NCBI RefSeq assembly: GCF_000698555.1
Contig: NZ_JFHE01000046.1
Coordinates: forward strand, 1-37,281
Reading direction: 5' to 3'
Origin: Caballeronia grimmiae
GTDB taxonomy: Bacteria > Pseudomonadota > Gammaproteobacteria > Burkholderiales > Burkholderiaceae
Length of the DNA: 37,281 nt
The position numbers and the translations under genes are program-made. Shown one piece after another: positions 25,091 through 33,050 of the stretch; the stretch's first letter is position 1; each line of letters starts with the position of its first letter. The notes under the pieces were generated by a model, which saw nothing but the letters and a program-made list of their open reading frames with translations, was not told the origin of the DNA and made no database searches.

Positions 25091-25200
25091 TTAGCCGCTT
25101 TTCACTGCCAAGGCGCTCTTGCCGAGAGTGTTCGCAATCTGCTCGGCCGGCAAGCCCTAATCAAGTAACTCCATCACTGCGGGCTGCGACTTCGTCGGAT
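25091..25200 (-). pseudogene. Remnant of a small HTH-type protein with an in-frame stop
   Basis: The minus strand reads NPTKSQPAVMELLD, a TAG stop (25157-25159), then GLPAEQIANTLGKSALAVKSG and TAA (25091-25093). The second part looks like a helix-turn-helix (GLPAEQIANTLGKSALAVKS). The stop sits exactly where one residue, such as Gln, would be expected, so a CAG-to-TAG change is plausible. The start is not clear. Confidence 0.35.
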
Positions 25201-25312
25201 TTCTTTTTGAACATCGGTTCGTGGCTTCGACTGCAGGGCTATTGGAACGTTTATGAGCTTACCAATAACCCCGCGAAGTCAAGTCATCCGCCGCCTGCTC
25301 GGTGCCAGCGGC

Positions 25313-26854
25313 TTAGGCGGCGGTCTTGAAGACGGCCATCGTCGCGCGCAGCGTTTCCGCCTGATCTTGAAGGGAGCCGGCAGCGGCCGCCGCCTGCTCA
25401 ACGAGCGCTGCGTTCTGCTGCGTGACCTCGTCCATCTGGCTGATCGCCTGATTGACCTGCTCGATGCCGCGACTTTGTTCGTTGGAAGCAGACGCGATCT
25501 CGTCCATGATGTCGGTGACCTTCTGGATCGCTGTGCCGATCTTGGTCATCGTCTCCCCGGCCCGCCCGACAAGAGCGGTGCCAGTGTGGACGCGAGTACT
25601 GGACGCTTCGATCAACTCGCGAATCTCCTTTGCGGCCGTGGATGATCGTTGCGCCAAACTGCGCACTTCGCCCGCTACCACTGCGAAACCGCGTCCTTGT
25701 TCGCCGGCACGCGCGGCCTCGACCGCAGCGTTAAGCGCCAGAATGTTCGTCTGGAACGCGATGCCCTCGATCATGGCGATGATCTCAGCGATCTTGTGCG
25801 AGCTTTCCTCGATTTCCGCCATCGTCCCGACGACGTTCCCGACGATCGTCGCGCCTTCTTGTGCAACGTCTCGTGCCGTCCCGGCAAGACCGCTTGCCTG
25901 ACGCGCGTTCTCTGAGTTGTGCTTCACAGTCGCAGTCAGCTCTTCCATGCTGGCGGCTGTTTCCTCCAGCGACGCGGCTTGCTGCTCGGTTCGCGATGAC
26001 AGGTCCGTGTTGCCGACAGCGATTTCCCGGCTTGCATTCGCGATCGCATTGGCGGACGTCTTCACGCTGTCAACGGCTGACAGCAGCTGTGTGCGCATGC
26101 GGGCCATCGAATACATGAGGCTTGAGCGGTCACCTGCGGCAGTGGCGACGTCGACGGCAAGATTGTTGTCCGCAATCTGATTCGCGACCTCGGCGGCGTA
26201 TGCCGGTTCCCCGCCCATGGAGCGAAGAATGCTGCGATTGAGGCGCGACACCACCACGCTCAAGACAATCGCGATCGCAGCGAGCAAACCGATGCTCCAT
26301 TCGAGCGACGTGTAGAACGCGGCATCAATGTCGTCGATGTAGACGCCGGTCACGATCAGCCAGTCCCACGGCTGATACAGCGACACGTAGGACATCTTCG
26401 GCAGGATCTCGCTGCTACCTGGCTTGGCAAACGAGTAGTACGTGTAGCCCGAGCCCTGTCGCTTAGCTACATCAATCAGATCGCGATACAGGTAGACGCC
26501 GTTTGGGTCCTGGTAGTCAATCATTACCTTGCCGACGAACTCGGGCTTAACAGGCTGCACGAGCACCTTCGCCTGCGAGTCGAAGACGGCGAAATAGCCG
26601 TTATCGCCAAAGCGAATTCCGCCGATCGCGCGGAGCGCGCCCTGCTTGGCTTGGTCTACCGTCAGCGATCCTTTTGCAGCGTCATCGGCAAACTCCTTGA
26701 CGATGCTGTTGGCGACCTCCGTCGCCTGCTTAATATTGGCTTGAGTCTGCTCAGTGCGGAGCGAGCGCATGCGATAGGCGTCGACAATTGAAACGCCTGC
26801 GAGGCAAGCAAGGCTCAGAAGTAACGGGAGCCAAAGTTTTCTGGAGAAGGTCAT
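25313..26854 (-). CDS. Methyl-accepting chemotaxis protein with Cache sensor
   Basis: This 513-residue receptor has an N-terminal TM helix (about residues 7-25), an extracytoplasmic single-Cache domain (about 35-185, with GDNGYFAVFDSQAKVLVQP and YYSFAKPGSSEILPKMSYV, then WDWLIVTGVYIDDID), TM2 (about 187-208) and the cytoplasmic signalling coiled coil with tip EGIAFQTNILALNAAVEAARAG. Single-Cache receptors often sense small carboxylates; the ligand here is unknown. A HAMP is not clear between TM2 and the coiled coil. The gene begins 38 nt after cheW on the same strand, so the two are probably one operon. The C-terminus has no CheR docking peptide. Confidence 0.9.
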   Translation of the reverse strand: MTFSRKLWLPLLLSLACLAGVSIVDAYRMRSLRTEQTQANIKQATEVANSIVKEFADDAAKGSLTVDQAKQGALRAIGGIRFGDNGYFAVFDSQAKVLVQPVKPEFVGKVMIDYQDPNGVYLYRDLIDVAKRQGSGYTYYSFAKPGSSEILPKMSYVSLYQPWDWLIVTGVYIDDIDAAFYTSLEWSIGLLAAIAIVLSVVVSRLNRSILRSMGGEPAYAAEVANQIADNNLAVDVATAAGDRSSLMYSMARMRTQLLSAVDSVKTSANAIANASREIAVGNTDLSSRTEQQAASLEETAASMEELTATVKHNSENARQASGLAGTARDVAQEGATIVGNVVGTMAEIEESSHKIAEIIAMIEGIAFQTNILALNAAVEAARAGEQGRGFAVVAGEVRSLAQRSSTAAKEIRELIEASSTRVHTGTALVGRAGETMTKIGTAIQKVTDIMDEIASASNEQSRGIEQVNQAISQMDEVTQQNAALVEQAAAAAGSLQDQAETLRATMAVFKTAA

Positions 26855-26892
26855 TTCGTTGTCAGTGTGGCTTCTAGGTTTTCTGGCAGTGG

Positions 26893-27381
26893 TCAGGCGA
26901 TGGCGGTTTGGACCAGCGCCATTTCCTCGCTCGTGATCAGCTTCTCGATGTCCATCAAGATCAACATGCGGCCGTCGATCGTCCCGATGCCGGTGATGTA
27001 GTCGGTGTTGACCGTCGAATTGAAGCCCGGTGCTGGCCGGATCTGCTCGGGCGTGAGCGTCTGCACGTCGGACACGCCGTCAACGACGATGCCGACCACT
27101 CGCCCCGCCACGTTGAGCACGACGACAACCGTCTGGTCGTCATAGACGGCGCTCTCTAACTCGAACTTCAGGCGCATATCGGCAATGGGCACGATGACCC
27201 CGCGCAAGTTAATGACGCCCTTGATAAAAATGGGGGCGTTGGCCACGCGCGTCACCGCGTCGTATCCGCGGAGTTCCTGGACCTTCAGGATGTCGATGCC
27301 GTACTGCTCTTGGCCCAGATTAAAAATAAGGAATTCTTTGCTGCCCGCCTCGCGCGCACCGTGTCTTTGGTCGCTGTTCAT
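26893..27381 (-). CDS. cheW: CheW-type chemotaxis coupling protein
   Basis: This 162-residue single-domain protein links chemoreceptors to the CheA kinase in the cytoplasmic array. The CheW pattern is clear: EFLIFNLGQEQYGIDILKVQEL, then VANAPIFIKGVINLRGVIVPIADMR (the receptor-binding groove region) and VVGIVVDGVSDVQTL near the middle. It is first in a probable operon with the Cache receptor, which suggests that it serves that receptor or a secondary array. No cheA, cheR or cheB is in the window. The ribosome binding site is weak, so the start at 27381 is less sure. Confidence 0.9.
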   Translation of the reverse strand: MNSDQRHGAREAGSKEFLIFNLGQEQYGIDILKVQELRGYDAVTRVANAPIFIKGVINLRGVIVPIADMRLKFELESAVYDDQTVVVVLNVAGRVVGIVVDGVSDVQTLTPEQIRPAPGFNSTVNTDYITGIGTIDGRMLILMDIEKLITSEEMALVQTAIA

Positions 27382-27758
27382 TTCTGCCAGTGCTGTCTCA
27401 GTTCTGCTTCGATGCCGACCAAAACGGACGGTCGCTTCCTACCTCCCGGACAACGGCATGGTGGAAAAAAACTGAACAGCAGGATTCAAACGTTTGCTCA
27501 AGAGTCGAGCCCGCGACGTAAAAACGCCCGATCTCTTTGGCATCCATCTCACCGTCCTGAAGCCGCGGTCCTACCCGCCGTTAGCTGCGCTCATGGCCCT
27601 CCGGTAAAAGCAGCAGCCGGTCTTGTCAGCCTGCTCACTCAGATCCGCAGCAGTTCCGATTCGATGGGCACAGCATCCAGTGAAGTGTCGTCAGGGAACC
27701 ACCGACTTGTCGCAGCGCACGGAAGAGTAGGCCGCATCTCTTGAGGAGACGGTCTCGA
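27382..27758. other. About 0.4 kb without a gene upstream of cheW
   Basis: The cheW promoter should lie here, but I found no sigma-28-like or sigma-70-like pair that I trust. The far end grades into the histidine kinase remnant, in whose frame the text after the G2 box (up to 27639) no longer looks like a kinase. Confidence 0.35.
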
Positions 27759-28167
27759 GCCGCCAAAGCCCGTGCCTTTCGGCTGACCATCGCCGCCGCC
27801 GCGCTTGAACGGCTGCTTGAGCGCTTCCGGATCCTCACTGCCGAGCCGCTTGCCGTGATCCGCGATTACGACGCATGCCGTGTTCGCCTCGCCACCCGTC
27901 CACGTCCGTACTTCCGGCCCGACGACGCCGTAGAGCACCGCGTTTTGCATCAGGTTCACTAGCATCCGCATCATGCGGGTCGGGTGAAACGCGAAAGGGT
28001 TCGATATCGCCGAGGTCGAGGGTGGCTTCGTGGCCCAGTCCAGCGAAACTGGCGGCGAGATCGGCGATCAGTGCATTGAGATCGCCGACGACGGGCGTTT
28101 CCTTCGCGCTGCTGCCCGCGCAGTCCATGAACTGCTGAAGAATCGTATCGATGGTGTCGAGATAGCC
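27759..28167 (-). pseudogene. Sensor histidine kinase remnant, frameshifted
   Basis: The minus strand reads YLDTIDTILQQFMDCAG, LNALIADLAASFAGLGHEATLDLGD and FRVSP, the dimerisation-to-ATPase linker of an EnvZ/OmpB-like kinase. At about 27973 a one-base insertion shifts the phase. The next phase gives RMLVNLMQNAVLYG (N box), VVIADHGKRL (G1 box) and LKQPFKRGG with KGTGFGG (F and G2 boxes). The phospho-accepting His region and the membrane sensor are missing. No response regulator is adjacent. Confidence 0.65.
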
Positions 28168-28501
28168 TTCCGCCGATGCCGCGAAAGCCGCACCCCTCGA
28201 CGGCACCGAGGACATCGCACGTCGGGCAAGAACCGCGGGTTGACGGGCCGTTGCACTTCATCAAAAGACGCTCGGCGTACCAAGGGCCGGACGGCCGAGG
28301 TGGGCCGGCAAGGGAAGCTCGCCGGTGCGCGCGATTAGCGGCGAGCCGCGAGTCCGGCGGACTTCCCAGGTCGGCCATGAAAGGACGTTCGCCCACTTGT
28401 ACGACTAGACATTGGAACGACTGGTCGCCCCTCAGAAGCTGCCCGCTGAACCAAGTTGCAGCGACGGCACCCAACGCGCGGTCGAACTTCATACGCGGCG
28501 T

Positions 28502-29476
28502 TCAACGTTGCTTAACCGCAAGAACGATTGCTTTCGAGGTGTCTTTGGTCGCGTCGAACGTTTGCGCATAACTGAGCTGCCGAAACTCTTCGATTACGAA
28601 GTCGATGAACACGCGCGTCTTCCCCGGCAGAAGTCGCCGCGATGCGTAGTAAAGCGAAATGGTGCCCGCGTCTGCATGCCATTCGGGCAGCAGACGCACC
28701 AGCCTGCCATCGGCAAGATCCGGCAGTACGTCGGGAAGCGCCAGCATCGCGACTCCTAGCCCCAGCCTGGCGGCGTCGCGCATCGACGCGGGATCGTTCA
28801 TCACGATGTCTTCGTTGATGGCAGCCGTGGCTTTATCGCCATTCGGTCCTTGCAACGTCCATTTTCGAATGCGTCCGGTGGCCGTGCCGCGCATCACAAC
28901 GCCGCGCAGATTTCTGAGATCGTCTGGATGCGCGGGCAGGGCGACATCGCGCGTATAAGCGGGCGATGCCACCGCGACGATATGTGCAGGCGCAATCGCT
29001 CGTGCAACGATCCCTGGCGTAAGTTCAAAGCCGCCGCCTATCGCCAGATCGTAGCCTTCACGCACGAGATCGACTTGTCGTATTTCGAAATGCCACTCCG
29101 GCCTCACGCGCGGATACCGCCGCAGGAACTCCGGCAGCAGCGGAAGGATATAAGCGGGTCCGACCGTGGGACTCAAGCTGACTTTCAGCACGCCCGCTGG
29201 TTCCGCCGCGCCGGAAGATGTCTCTTCGATGGCCGATTGCAGGGTATCCAAGCTCGCGCCGATCGAATCGAGGAAGCGCTCGCCGGCCTCCGTCAGCGTG
29301 ATGCGGCGCGTCGAGCGCTGCAGTAGCCGCACGCCAAGATTGCGTTCGAGCATCGCGACGTTGCGGCTGACTGCGGCCGGCGTCAGGCCGAGCCGACGGG
29401 CGGCTTCGGAGAAGCTCTGCAGCTCCGCGCTCTTCACGAAACTTTCCAGATTTGCGAGCGTTTCCATCGGTTTCAA
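28502..29476 (-). CDS. LysR-family transcriptional regulator
   Basis: This 324-residue regulator has an N-terminal winged HTH (METLANLESFVKSAELQSFSEAARRLGLTPAAVSRNVAMLER, about residues 4-45) and a substrate-binding domain from about 92 (LKVSLSPTVGPAYILPLLPEF). The start may be the second ATG, three codons in. It is divergent from the SDR-quinone oxidoreductase genes, with 96 nt between the starts; LysR proteins usually control the divergent gene and need a small-molecule inducer. A TGCAA-N14-TTGCA repeat lies in that gap. Confidence 0.9.
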   Translation of the reverse strand: MKPMETLANLESFVKSAELQSFSEAARRLGLTPAAVSRNVAMLERNLGVRLLQRSTRRITLTEAGERFLDSIGASLDTLQSAIEETSSGAAEPAGVLKVSLSPTVGPAYILPLLPEFLRRYPRVRPEWHFEIRQVDLVREGYDLAIGGGFELTPGIVARAIAPAHIVAVASPAYTRDVALPAHPDDLRNLRGVVMRGTATGRIRKWTLQGPNGDKATAAINEDIVMNDPASMRDAARLGLGVAMLALPDVLPDLADGRLVRLLPEWHADAGTISLYYASRRLLPGKTRVFIDFVIEEFRQLSYAQTFDATKDTSKAIVLAVKQR

Positions 29477-29519
29477 CGATTGCTTGAAGATGGATCAAGT
29501 CTAAACCATCTAATCAGCA

Positions 29520-29543
29520 TGCAATCTCCGGTCTATCGTTGCA
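29520..29543 (+). promoter_or_regulatory. Inverted repeat in the lysR/SDR gap (possible LysR site)
   Basis: TGCAA (29520-29524) and TTGCA (29539-29543) are perfect inverted arms separated by 14 nt, in the 96-nt gap between divergent genes. The repeat lies 29 nt before the SDR start. Many LysR sites have T-N11-A or longer spaced arms, so this is a reasonable but unproven candidate. Confidence 0.35.
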
Positions 29544-29572
29544 TCCATGCGATCAACTAACCGGAGCAAACC

Positions 29573-30331
29573 ATGAATACCCAGACTCTTCCTCTTGCTG
29601 GCCAGGCCGCCCTCGTAACCGGCGGATCGCGTGGCATAGGTGCGGCGATCGTGCGTCGGCTGGCCCGCGATGGCGCTGCCGTCGCGTTCAGCTACGCCGC
29701 ATCCGCGGATCGTGCCAACGCGCTGGTCGCGCAAATCGAAGCGAGCGGCGGCCGCGCTGTCGCGTTCAAGGCCGACCAGGCCGTCGCGCAGGAAGTTCAG
29801 GCGCTCGTCACGCAGGCGCATGAAGCGCTTGGCCGGCTCGATATCCTCGTCAATTCGGCGGGAGTGTTCGTGACCGGTATGGTCGACGATGCATCGGCCG
29901 ACGCAAGCGTCTTCGATCGACAGCTGGATGTCAACGTGAAGGGCGTAGCGACCGCCGTGCGCGCCGCCGCGCCGCTGCTCAGTGATGGCGGGCGCATCGT
30001 CTCTATTGGAACGACGGGCGCCGTGCATATTCCGTTCGCGGGCGTCTCGGATTATGTCGCCAGCAAGGCGGCCGTCGCCGCGTACACGCGCGGCTGGTCG
30101 CGCGATCTCGGTCCGCGCAACATCACCGTCAACCTCATTCAGCCCGGCGCAATCAACACGGAGATGAATCCGGACGACGGCCCGTTCGCGGAGACGCTGA
30201 AAGGCATCGCATCGCTTGGCCGCTATGGCCAGCCTGACGATATCGCCGCCGCCGTGGCGTTTCTGGTCGGCCCGGACGCGTCCTATATCACCGGCGCGAC
30301 GCTGAACGTCGATGGCGGTCAATCCGCCTGA
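29573..30331 (+). CDS. SDR-family oxidoreductase (3-oxoacyl-ACP reductase-like)
   Basis: This 252-residue classical short-chain dehydrogenase has the cofactor motif TGGSRGIG at 16-23, the LVNSAG motif (92-97), and the active-site pair Tyr161 and Lys165 (YVASK). The usual catalytic Ser, 13 residues before Tyr, is Thr148 here. Arg20 in the Gly-rich loop suggests NADP preference. GGAG lies before the ATG. It starts an operon with the quinone oxidoreductase and epoxide-hydrolase-fold genes, under the divergent LysR regulator. The FabG likeness does not mean a role in fatty acid synthesis; the substrate is open. Confidence 0.88.
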   Translation: MNTQTLPLAGQAALVTGGSRGIGAAIVRRLARDGAAVAFSYAASADRANALVAQIEASGGRAVAFKADQAVAQEVQALVTQAHEALGRLDILVNSAGVFVTGMVDDASADASVFDRQLDVNVKGVATAVRAAAPLLSDGGRIVSIGTTGAVHIPFAGVSDYVASKAAVAAYTRGWSRDLGPRNITVNLIQPGAINTEMNPDDGPFAETLKGIASLGRYGQPDDIAAAVAFLVGPDASYITGATLNVDGGQSA

Positions 30332-30341
30332 GGAGACAGAC

Positions 30342-31313
30342 ATGGCACAGGTCATCCGCATGCATGAGATCGGCGCGCCGGACGTGCTGCGCGTCGAACA
30401 TGAAGACGTCGGGCTGCCCGGTCCGGGTCAGGTTCGAATGACGCAAGACGCTATCGGCGTGAACTTCGTCGATACGATGGAGCGTACCGGTCGCTTTCCG
30501 GTCACGCTGCCCGCCATCCCCGGCTTTGAGGGCGCGGGCACGGTGACGCATATCGGCGAGCATGTGAACGGCTTCGCGCCCGGCGACCGCGTTGCGTACT
30601 TCTTCGCGGCGGGCGGCTACGCGAGCGAGCGTCTCATCTCCGCCGATGCGCTCGTCAAGCTGCCGCCCGACATCTGCACCTTCCACGCGGCGACGTTTCT
30701 CGCCAAAGGACTGACGGCGTGGATGGCCTTGCGTGCGCTGCATCCACTGCGCGCCGGCGAGACGGCGCTGGTGATCGGGGCGTCGGGCGCTGTGGGCAGC
30801 GTGCTGTCGCGCTGGGCGAAGTCGCTCGGTGCGACGGTGCTGGGCGTAGCAGGTTCGCGCGAGAAGTTGGCAAAGGTGCGCGCAGGCGCGCATCACGCGT
30901 TCCATTCGGGCGATCCGGCCATCGCCCAGAAGATTCGCGCCGTTGCGCCCGATGGCGTTGACGTGGTTTTCGATTTTGTCGGCGCGGTTACGTCGGCGCT
31001 CGCCTTGCAATCCGTACGTGATGGCGGCGACATCGTTGCGATCGGCGCGGCATCGGGCGATGCGCTTGATCAGCCCGCCGAAGTCGCGCGTCGCGATGTT
31101 CGCATCATGCGCGGCGGCACGCCTCAGTTCGTCAACGCGGGGACTATCGATGCTTCATCTGCGGAACTGTTCTCGCTAATGCGCGCCGGCACCTTCAGCG
31201 ATCTCGATGTCGTGCACTTCGAACTGGCGGATGCGGTCGCGGCGCATCGTGCTATCGAAGCGCGATCGCTGTCCGGCATTGCGCTTCTCGTGCCCGGTGT
31301 CGTCTCTTGCTGA
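30342..31313 (+). CDS. Zinc-independent quinone oxidoreductase (MDR superfamily)
   Basis: The start is ATG 30342, preceded by GGAG. An earlier in-frame start would lie inside the SDR gene. The 323-residue protein has the GroES-like N-terminal domain (GVNFVDTMERTGRFPV, PGFEGAGTV) without the zinc ligands of alcohol dehydrogenases, and the NADPH-binding motif GASGAVGSVLSRWAKSLGA near 147-165. Family members reduce quinones or enals with NADPH. The end is close to the next gene start. Together with the SDR it suggests detoxification or catabolism of a small carbonyl compound. Confidence 0.88.
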   Translation: MAQVIRMHEIGAPDVLRVEHEDVGLPGPGQVRMTQDAIGVNFVDTMERTGRFPVTLPAIPGFEGAGTVTHIGEHVNGFAPGDRVAYFFAAGGYASERLISADALVKLPPDICTFHAATFLAKGLTAWMALRALHPLRAGETALVIGASGAVGSVLSRWAKSLGATVLGVAGSREKLAKVRAGAHHAFHSGDPAIAQKIRAVAPDGVDVVFDFVGAVTSALALQSVRDGGDIVAIGAASGDALDQPAEVARRDVRIMRGGTPQFVNAGTIDASSAELFSLMRAGTFSDLDVVHFELADAVAAHRAIEARSLSGIALLVPGVVSC

Positions 31314-31363
31314 CGCGAACCGGCGCAACTTCACGCTTCTTTCCAATCAAAGATGTCTCGATC

Positions 31364-31762
31364 ATGTCATCTGATCCCACTCGCATCGCGCTGGAATTCT
31401 TCGCTCACTGGAGCGCCAACCGTATCGATGAAGCACTCGCCATGCTCGCTGACGACGTGCTCTACGACAATGTTCCGTTTCCCGACATCGTCGGACGCGA
31501 GAACGTCAGGGCGTTCCACGCCGACTTCGGTATCGGCCGAATCTTCACGGTCGATTGGCAGGTTACGCAGATTGCGGCATCCGGCGATGTCGTGCTGAAC
31601 GAGCGCGTGGATATCTTCCGTCATGAAAATGGTGGTGAGATAACACTGCCGGTGATGGGAACGATCACAGTCAAGGACGAAAAGATCGTCGTCTGGCGCG
31701 ACTATTTAGACCCAGCTGACTTCGATCAACAATTAGCCGCAGCGATGGCTACAAGCAAGTAG
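31364..31762 (+). CDS. Limonene-1,2-epoxide hydrolase/SnoaL-like protein
   Basis: The start ATG 31364 gives MSSDPTRIALEFFAHW, the usual helix of the NTF2-like fold, and a protein of 132 residues. The LEH-type pattern is visible: LADDVLYDNVPFPDIVGRENVRAF, then an acidic residue in VDWQVTQI and a C-terminal WRDYLDPADF. Limonene epoxide hydrolase uses an Asp-Arg-Asp set, which could be met here, but LEH-like proteins also include isomerases and non-enzymes. It is third in the LysR-linked operon, 50 nt after the oxidoreductase. No clear ribosome binding site is visible. Confidence 0.7.
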   Translation: MSSDPTRIALEFFAHWSANRIDEALAMLADDVLYDNVPFPDIVGRENVRAFHADFGIGRIFTVDWQVTQIAASGDVVLNERVDIFRHENGGEITLPVMGTITVKDEKIVVWRDYLDPADFDQQLAAAMATSK

Positions 31763-32051
31763 AAGTGGGCCGACTTCATACAACTATGGATCGCGGCGGC
31801 ATCCGCTTCGTCGCCCGCAATGCCGAGCGGTCTCCGGCCAACAGCGGTCTCTCGACTAACGCTCGCGTTGGCTTGTCGAGTGGCTCTTCTACGGCCACTA
31901 GCAGACGCTCAATGCTCCGTAGCGTAGTGAGCGCCCGTCGAAGCAATGCAGCTAATTACACTACGGATCCAACGAACTGATGACGACCAGTACCTTTCTT
32001 GCCGATAGGTCTTCAGGAGGCGCTCATCGATTCCTTGCGCTCAATAGCCTG
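31763..32051. other. About 290 nt between convergent units, no gene seen
   Basis: The stretch separates the LysR-linked operon from the leftward HxlR gene. GAAGT-N6-ACTTC (31762-31777) is a small stem right at the stop codon of the previous gene. Open frames here are short and rich in Ser and Arg, without protein-like text. Confidence 0.4.
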
Positions 32052-32498
32052 TTAGGGCGTTTCCTTCTCCCGATAACGCAGACGCGCCGCTCTTATGACG
32101 GGATGATTTCGCTCGGCCCAGTTGATAAGCGTAGCGAGCGGACCCAGCATGGAACGACCGAGGTCAGATAACCGGTATTCGACGGAAACCGGTTTCGTTG
32201 GTAATACATGTCGCGTGATGATTCCGTCTTCCTCCAGATTGCGCAGCGCATGGGTGAGCGACCTTTTGGAAATATCCGGGATGAGCTTCACGAGTTCGGC
32301 GAAACGCCGCGACCTTTCGGCCAAAGCCATCACGATAAGGGTGCTCCATTTCTCGCCGAGACGGTCCAGCACGTCGCGGACGGGACATTGGGGGGCGATG
32401 ACGGGCATCGCTATCCAACGTTTGAAGCTTTCGATTACGTCCGAGTCACTTCTGTTCTTGTGTCGCTCTGGCATACCAGGTCTTATTATGAGATCCAT
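32052..32498 (-). CDS. HxlR-family transcriptional regulator
   Basis: This protein of up to 148 residues has the single-domain winged HTH of the HxlR (DUF24) family: CPVRDVLDRLGEKWSTLIVMAL, FAELVKLIPDISKRSLTHALRNLEEDGII and VSVEYRLSDLGRSM. Cys38 sits at the position used as a redox switch in YodB-like members, so it may sense electrophiles or oxidants. The start could also be the ATG at 32474. It is divergent from marR, with about 110 nt between them; an ACCTAGGT palindrome lies in the gap. Confidence 0.88.
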   Translation of the reverse strand: MDLIIRPGMPERHKNRSDSDVIESFKRWIAMPVIAPQCPVRDVLDRLGEKWSTLIVMALAERSRRFAELVKLIPDISKRSLTHALRNLEEDGIITRHVLPTKPVSVEYRLSDLGRSMLGPLATLINWAERNHPVIRAARLRYREKETP

Positions 32499-32529
32499 AA
32501 GTCCGTACCGGAAGAAGGCAGTTTTTTTG

Positions 32530-32542
32530 ACCTAGGTAACCT
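32530..32542 (+). promoter_or_regulatory. Overlapping palindromes in the hxlR/marR gap
   Basis: ACCTAGGT (32530-32537) is a perfect 8-bp palindrome that overlaps AGGTAACCT (32534-32542), a perfect 4+1+4 one. They lie 32 nt before the hxlR start on the minus strand and could be the HxlR site. Confidence 0.35.
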
Positions 32543-32588
32543 TCTTTGCTCTTCCATTTCCCTCTTGTCACCGTAGACATTCCGCAAA

Positions 32589-32608
32589 ATACGGGTATAT
32601 ACTCTCAT
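32589..32608 (+). promoter_or_regulatory. MarR operator copy 1 (before marR)
   Basis: ATACGGGTATATACTCTCAT agrees at 18 of 20 positions with the palindrome before the aldo/keto reductase gene. It ends 3 nt before the marR ATG, so a bound repressor would block both promoter and ribosome access. It is a less perfect palindrome than copy 2, as is common for autoregulatory sites. Confidence 0.6.
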
Positions 32609-32611
32609 TCT

Positions 32612-33010
32612 ATGACACCCTGCTTTTGCACCAATCTCCGCTTGGCGACGCGACGGCTATCGGCCGCTTACGATGCGGCGCTGGAGCCTCTCGGTATGAA
32701 CATCGGCCAGTACTTCTTGCTCAGAACAATTGCAGAGCGACAGCAGATAAGCCTTACCGACCTTGGCCAGCTAACGGAACTAGAACGCTCGACGGTAGGG
32801 CGCAACGTGCGGGTCCTGGAACGTATGGGTTTGGTCGCTACTGGGCGAGGCGAGGCTGACCAGCGAGAAGCACTGGTGGCACTGACAGCAGAGGGGCTCG
32901 CGCGCATGAGAGATGCGCTGCCAATATGGGAAGAGACACAGAAAGATTTCGCGACCCGACTTGGCGCGGAAAAGGTGAACTTATTGAACGCGGTGCTTGA
33001 GGCCGTCTGA
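32612..33010 (+). CDS. MarR-family transcriptional regulator
   Basis: ATG 32612 gives the family-like start MTPCFCTNLRLATRRLSAAYD and a protein of 132 residues. The winged HTH follows (ISLTDLGQLTELERSTVGRNVRVLERMGLV, then the wing GRGEADQREALVALT). Cys4 and Cys6 near the N-terminus could be thiol sensors, as in some MarR members, but this is inference. No ribosome binding site precedes the ATG, since the operator occupies that place. The same 20-bp palindrome before the next gene makes that gene its likely target. Confidence 0.88.
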   Translation: MTPCFCTNLRLATRRLSAAYDAALEPLGMNIGQYFLLRTIAERQQISLTDLGQLTELERSTVGRNVRVLERMGLVATGRGEADQREALVALTAEGLARMRDALPIWEETQKDFATRLGAEKVNLLNAVLEAV

Positions 33011-33050
33011 TTCTTAGGGGCGGTGCTTCATGCCGTCCGCATGTTGTGTA

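Noticed and set aside
31765..31980. Plus-strand frame of 71 codons after the epoxide-hydrolase-fold gene
   Set aside because: Rich in Ser, Arg and Asn without a ribosome binding site or structure; probably noncoding.
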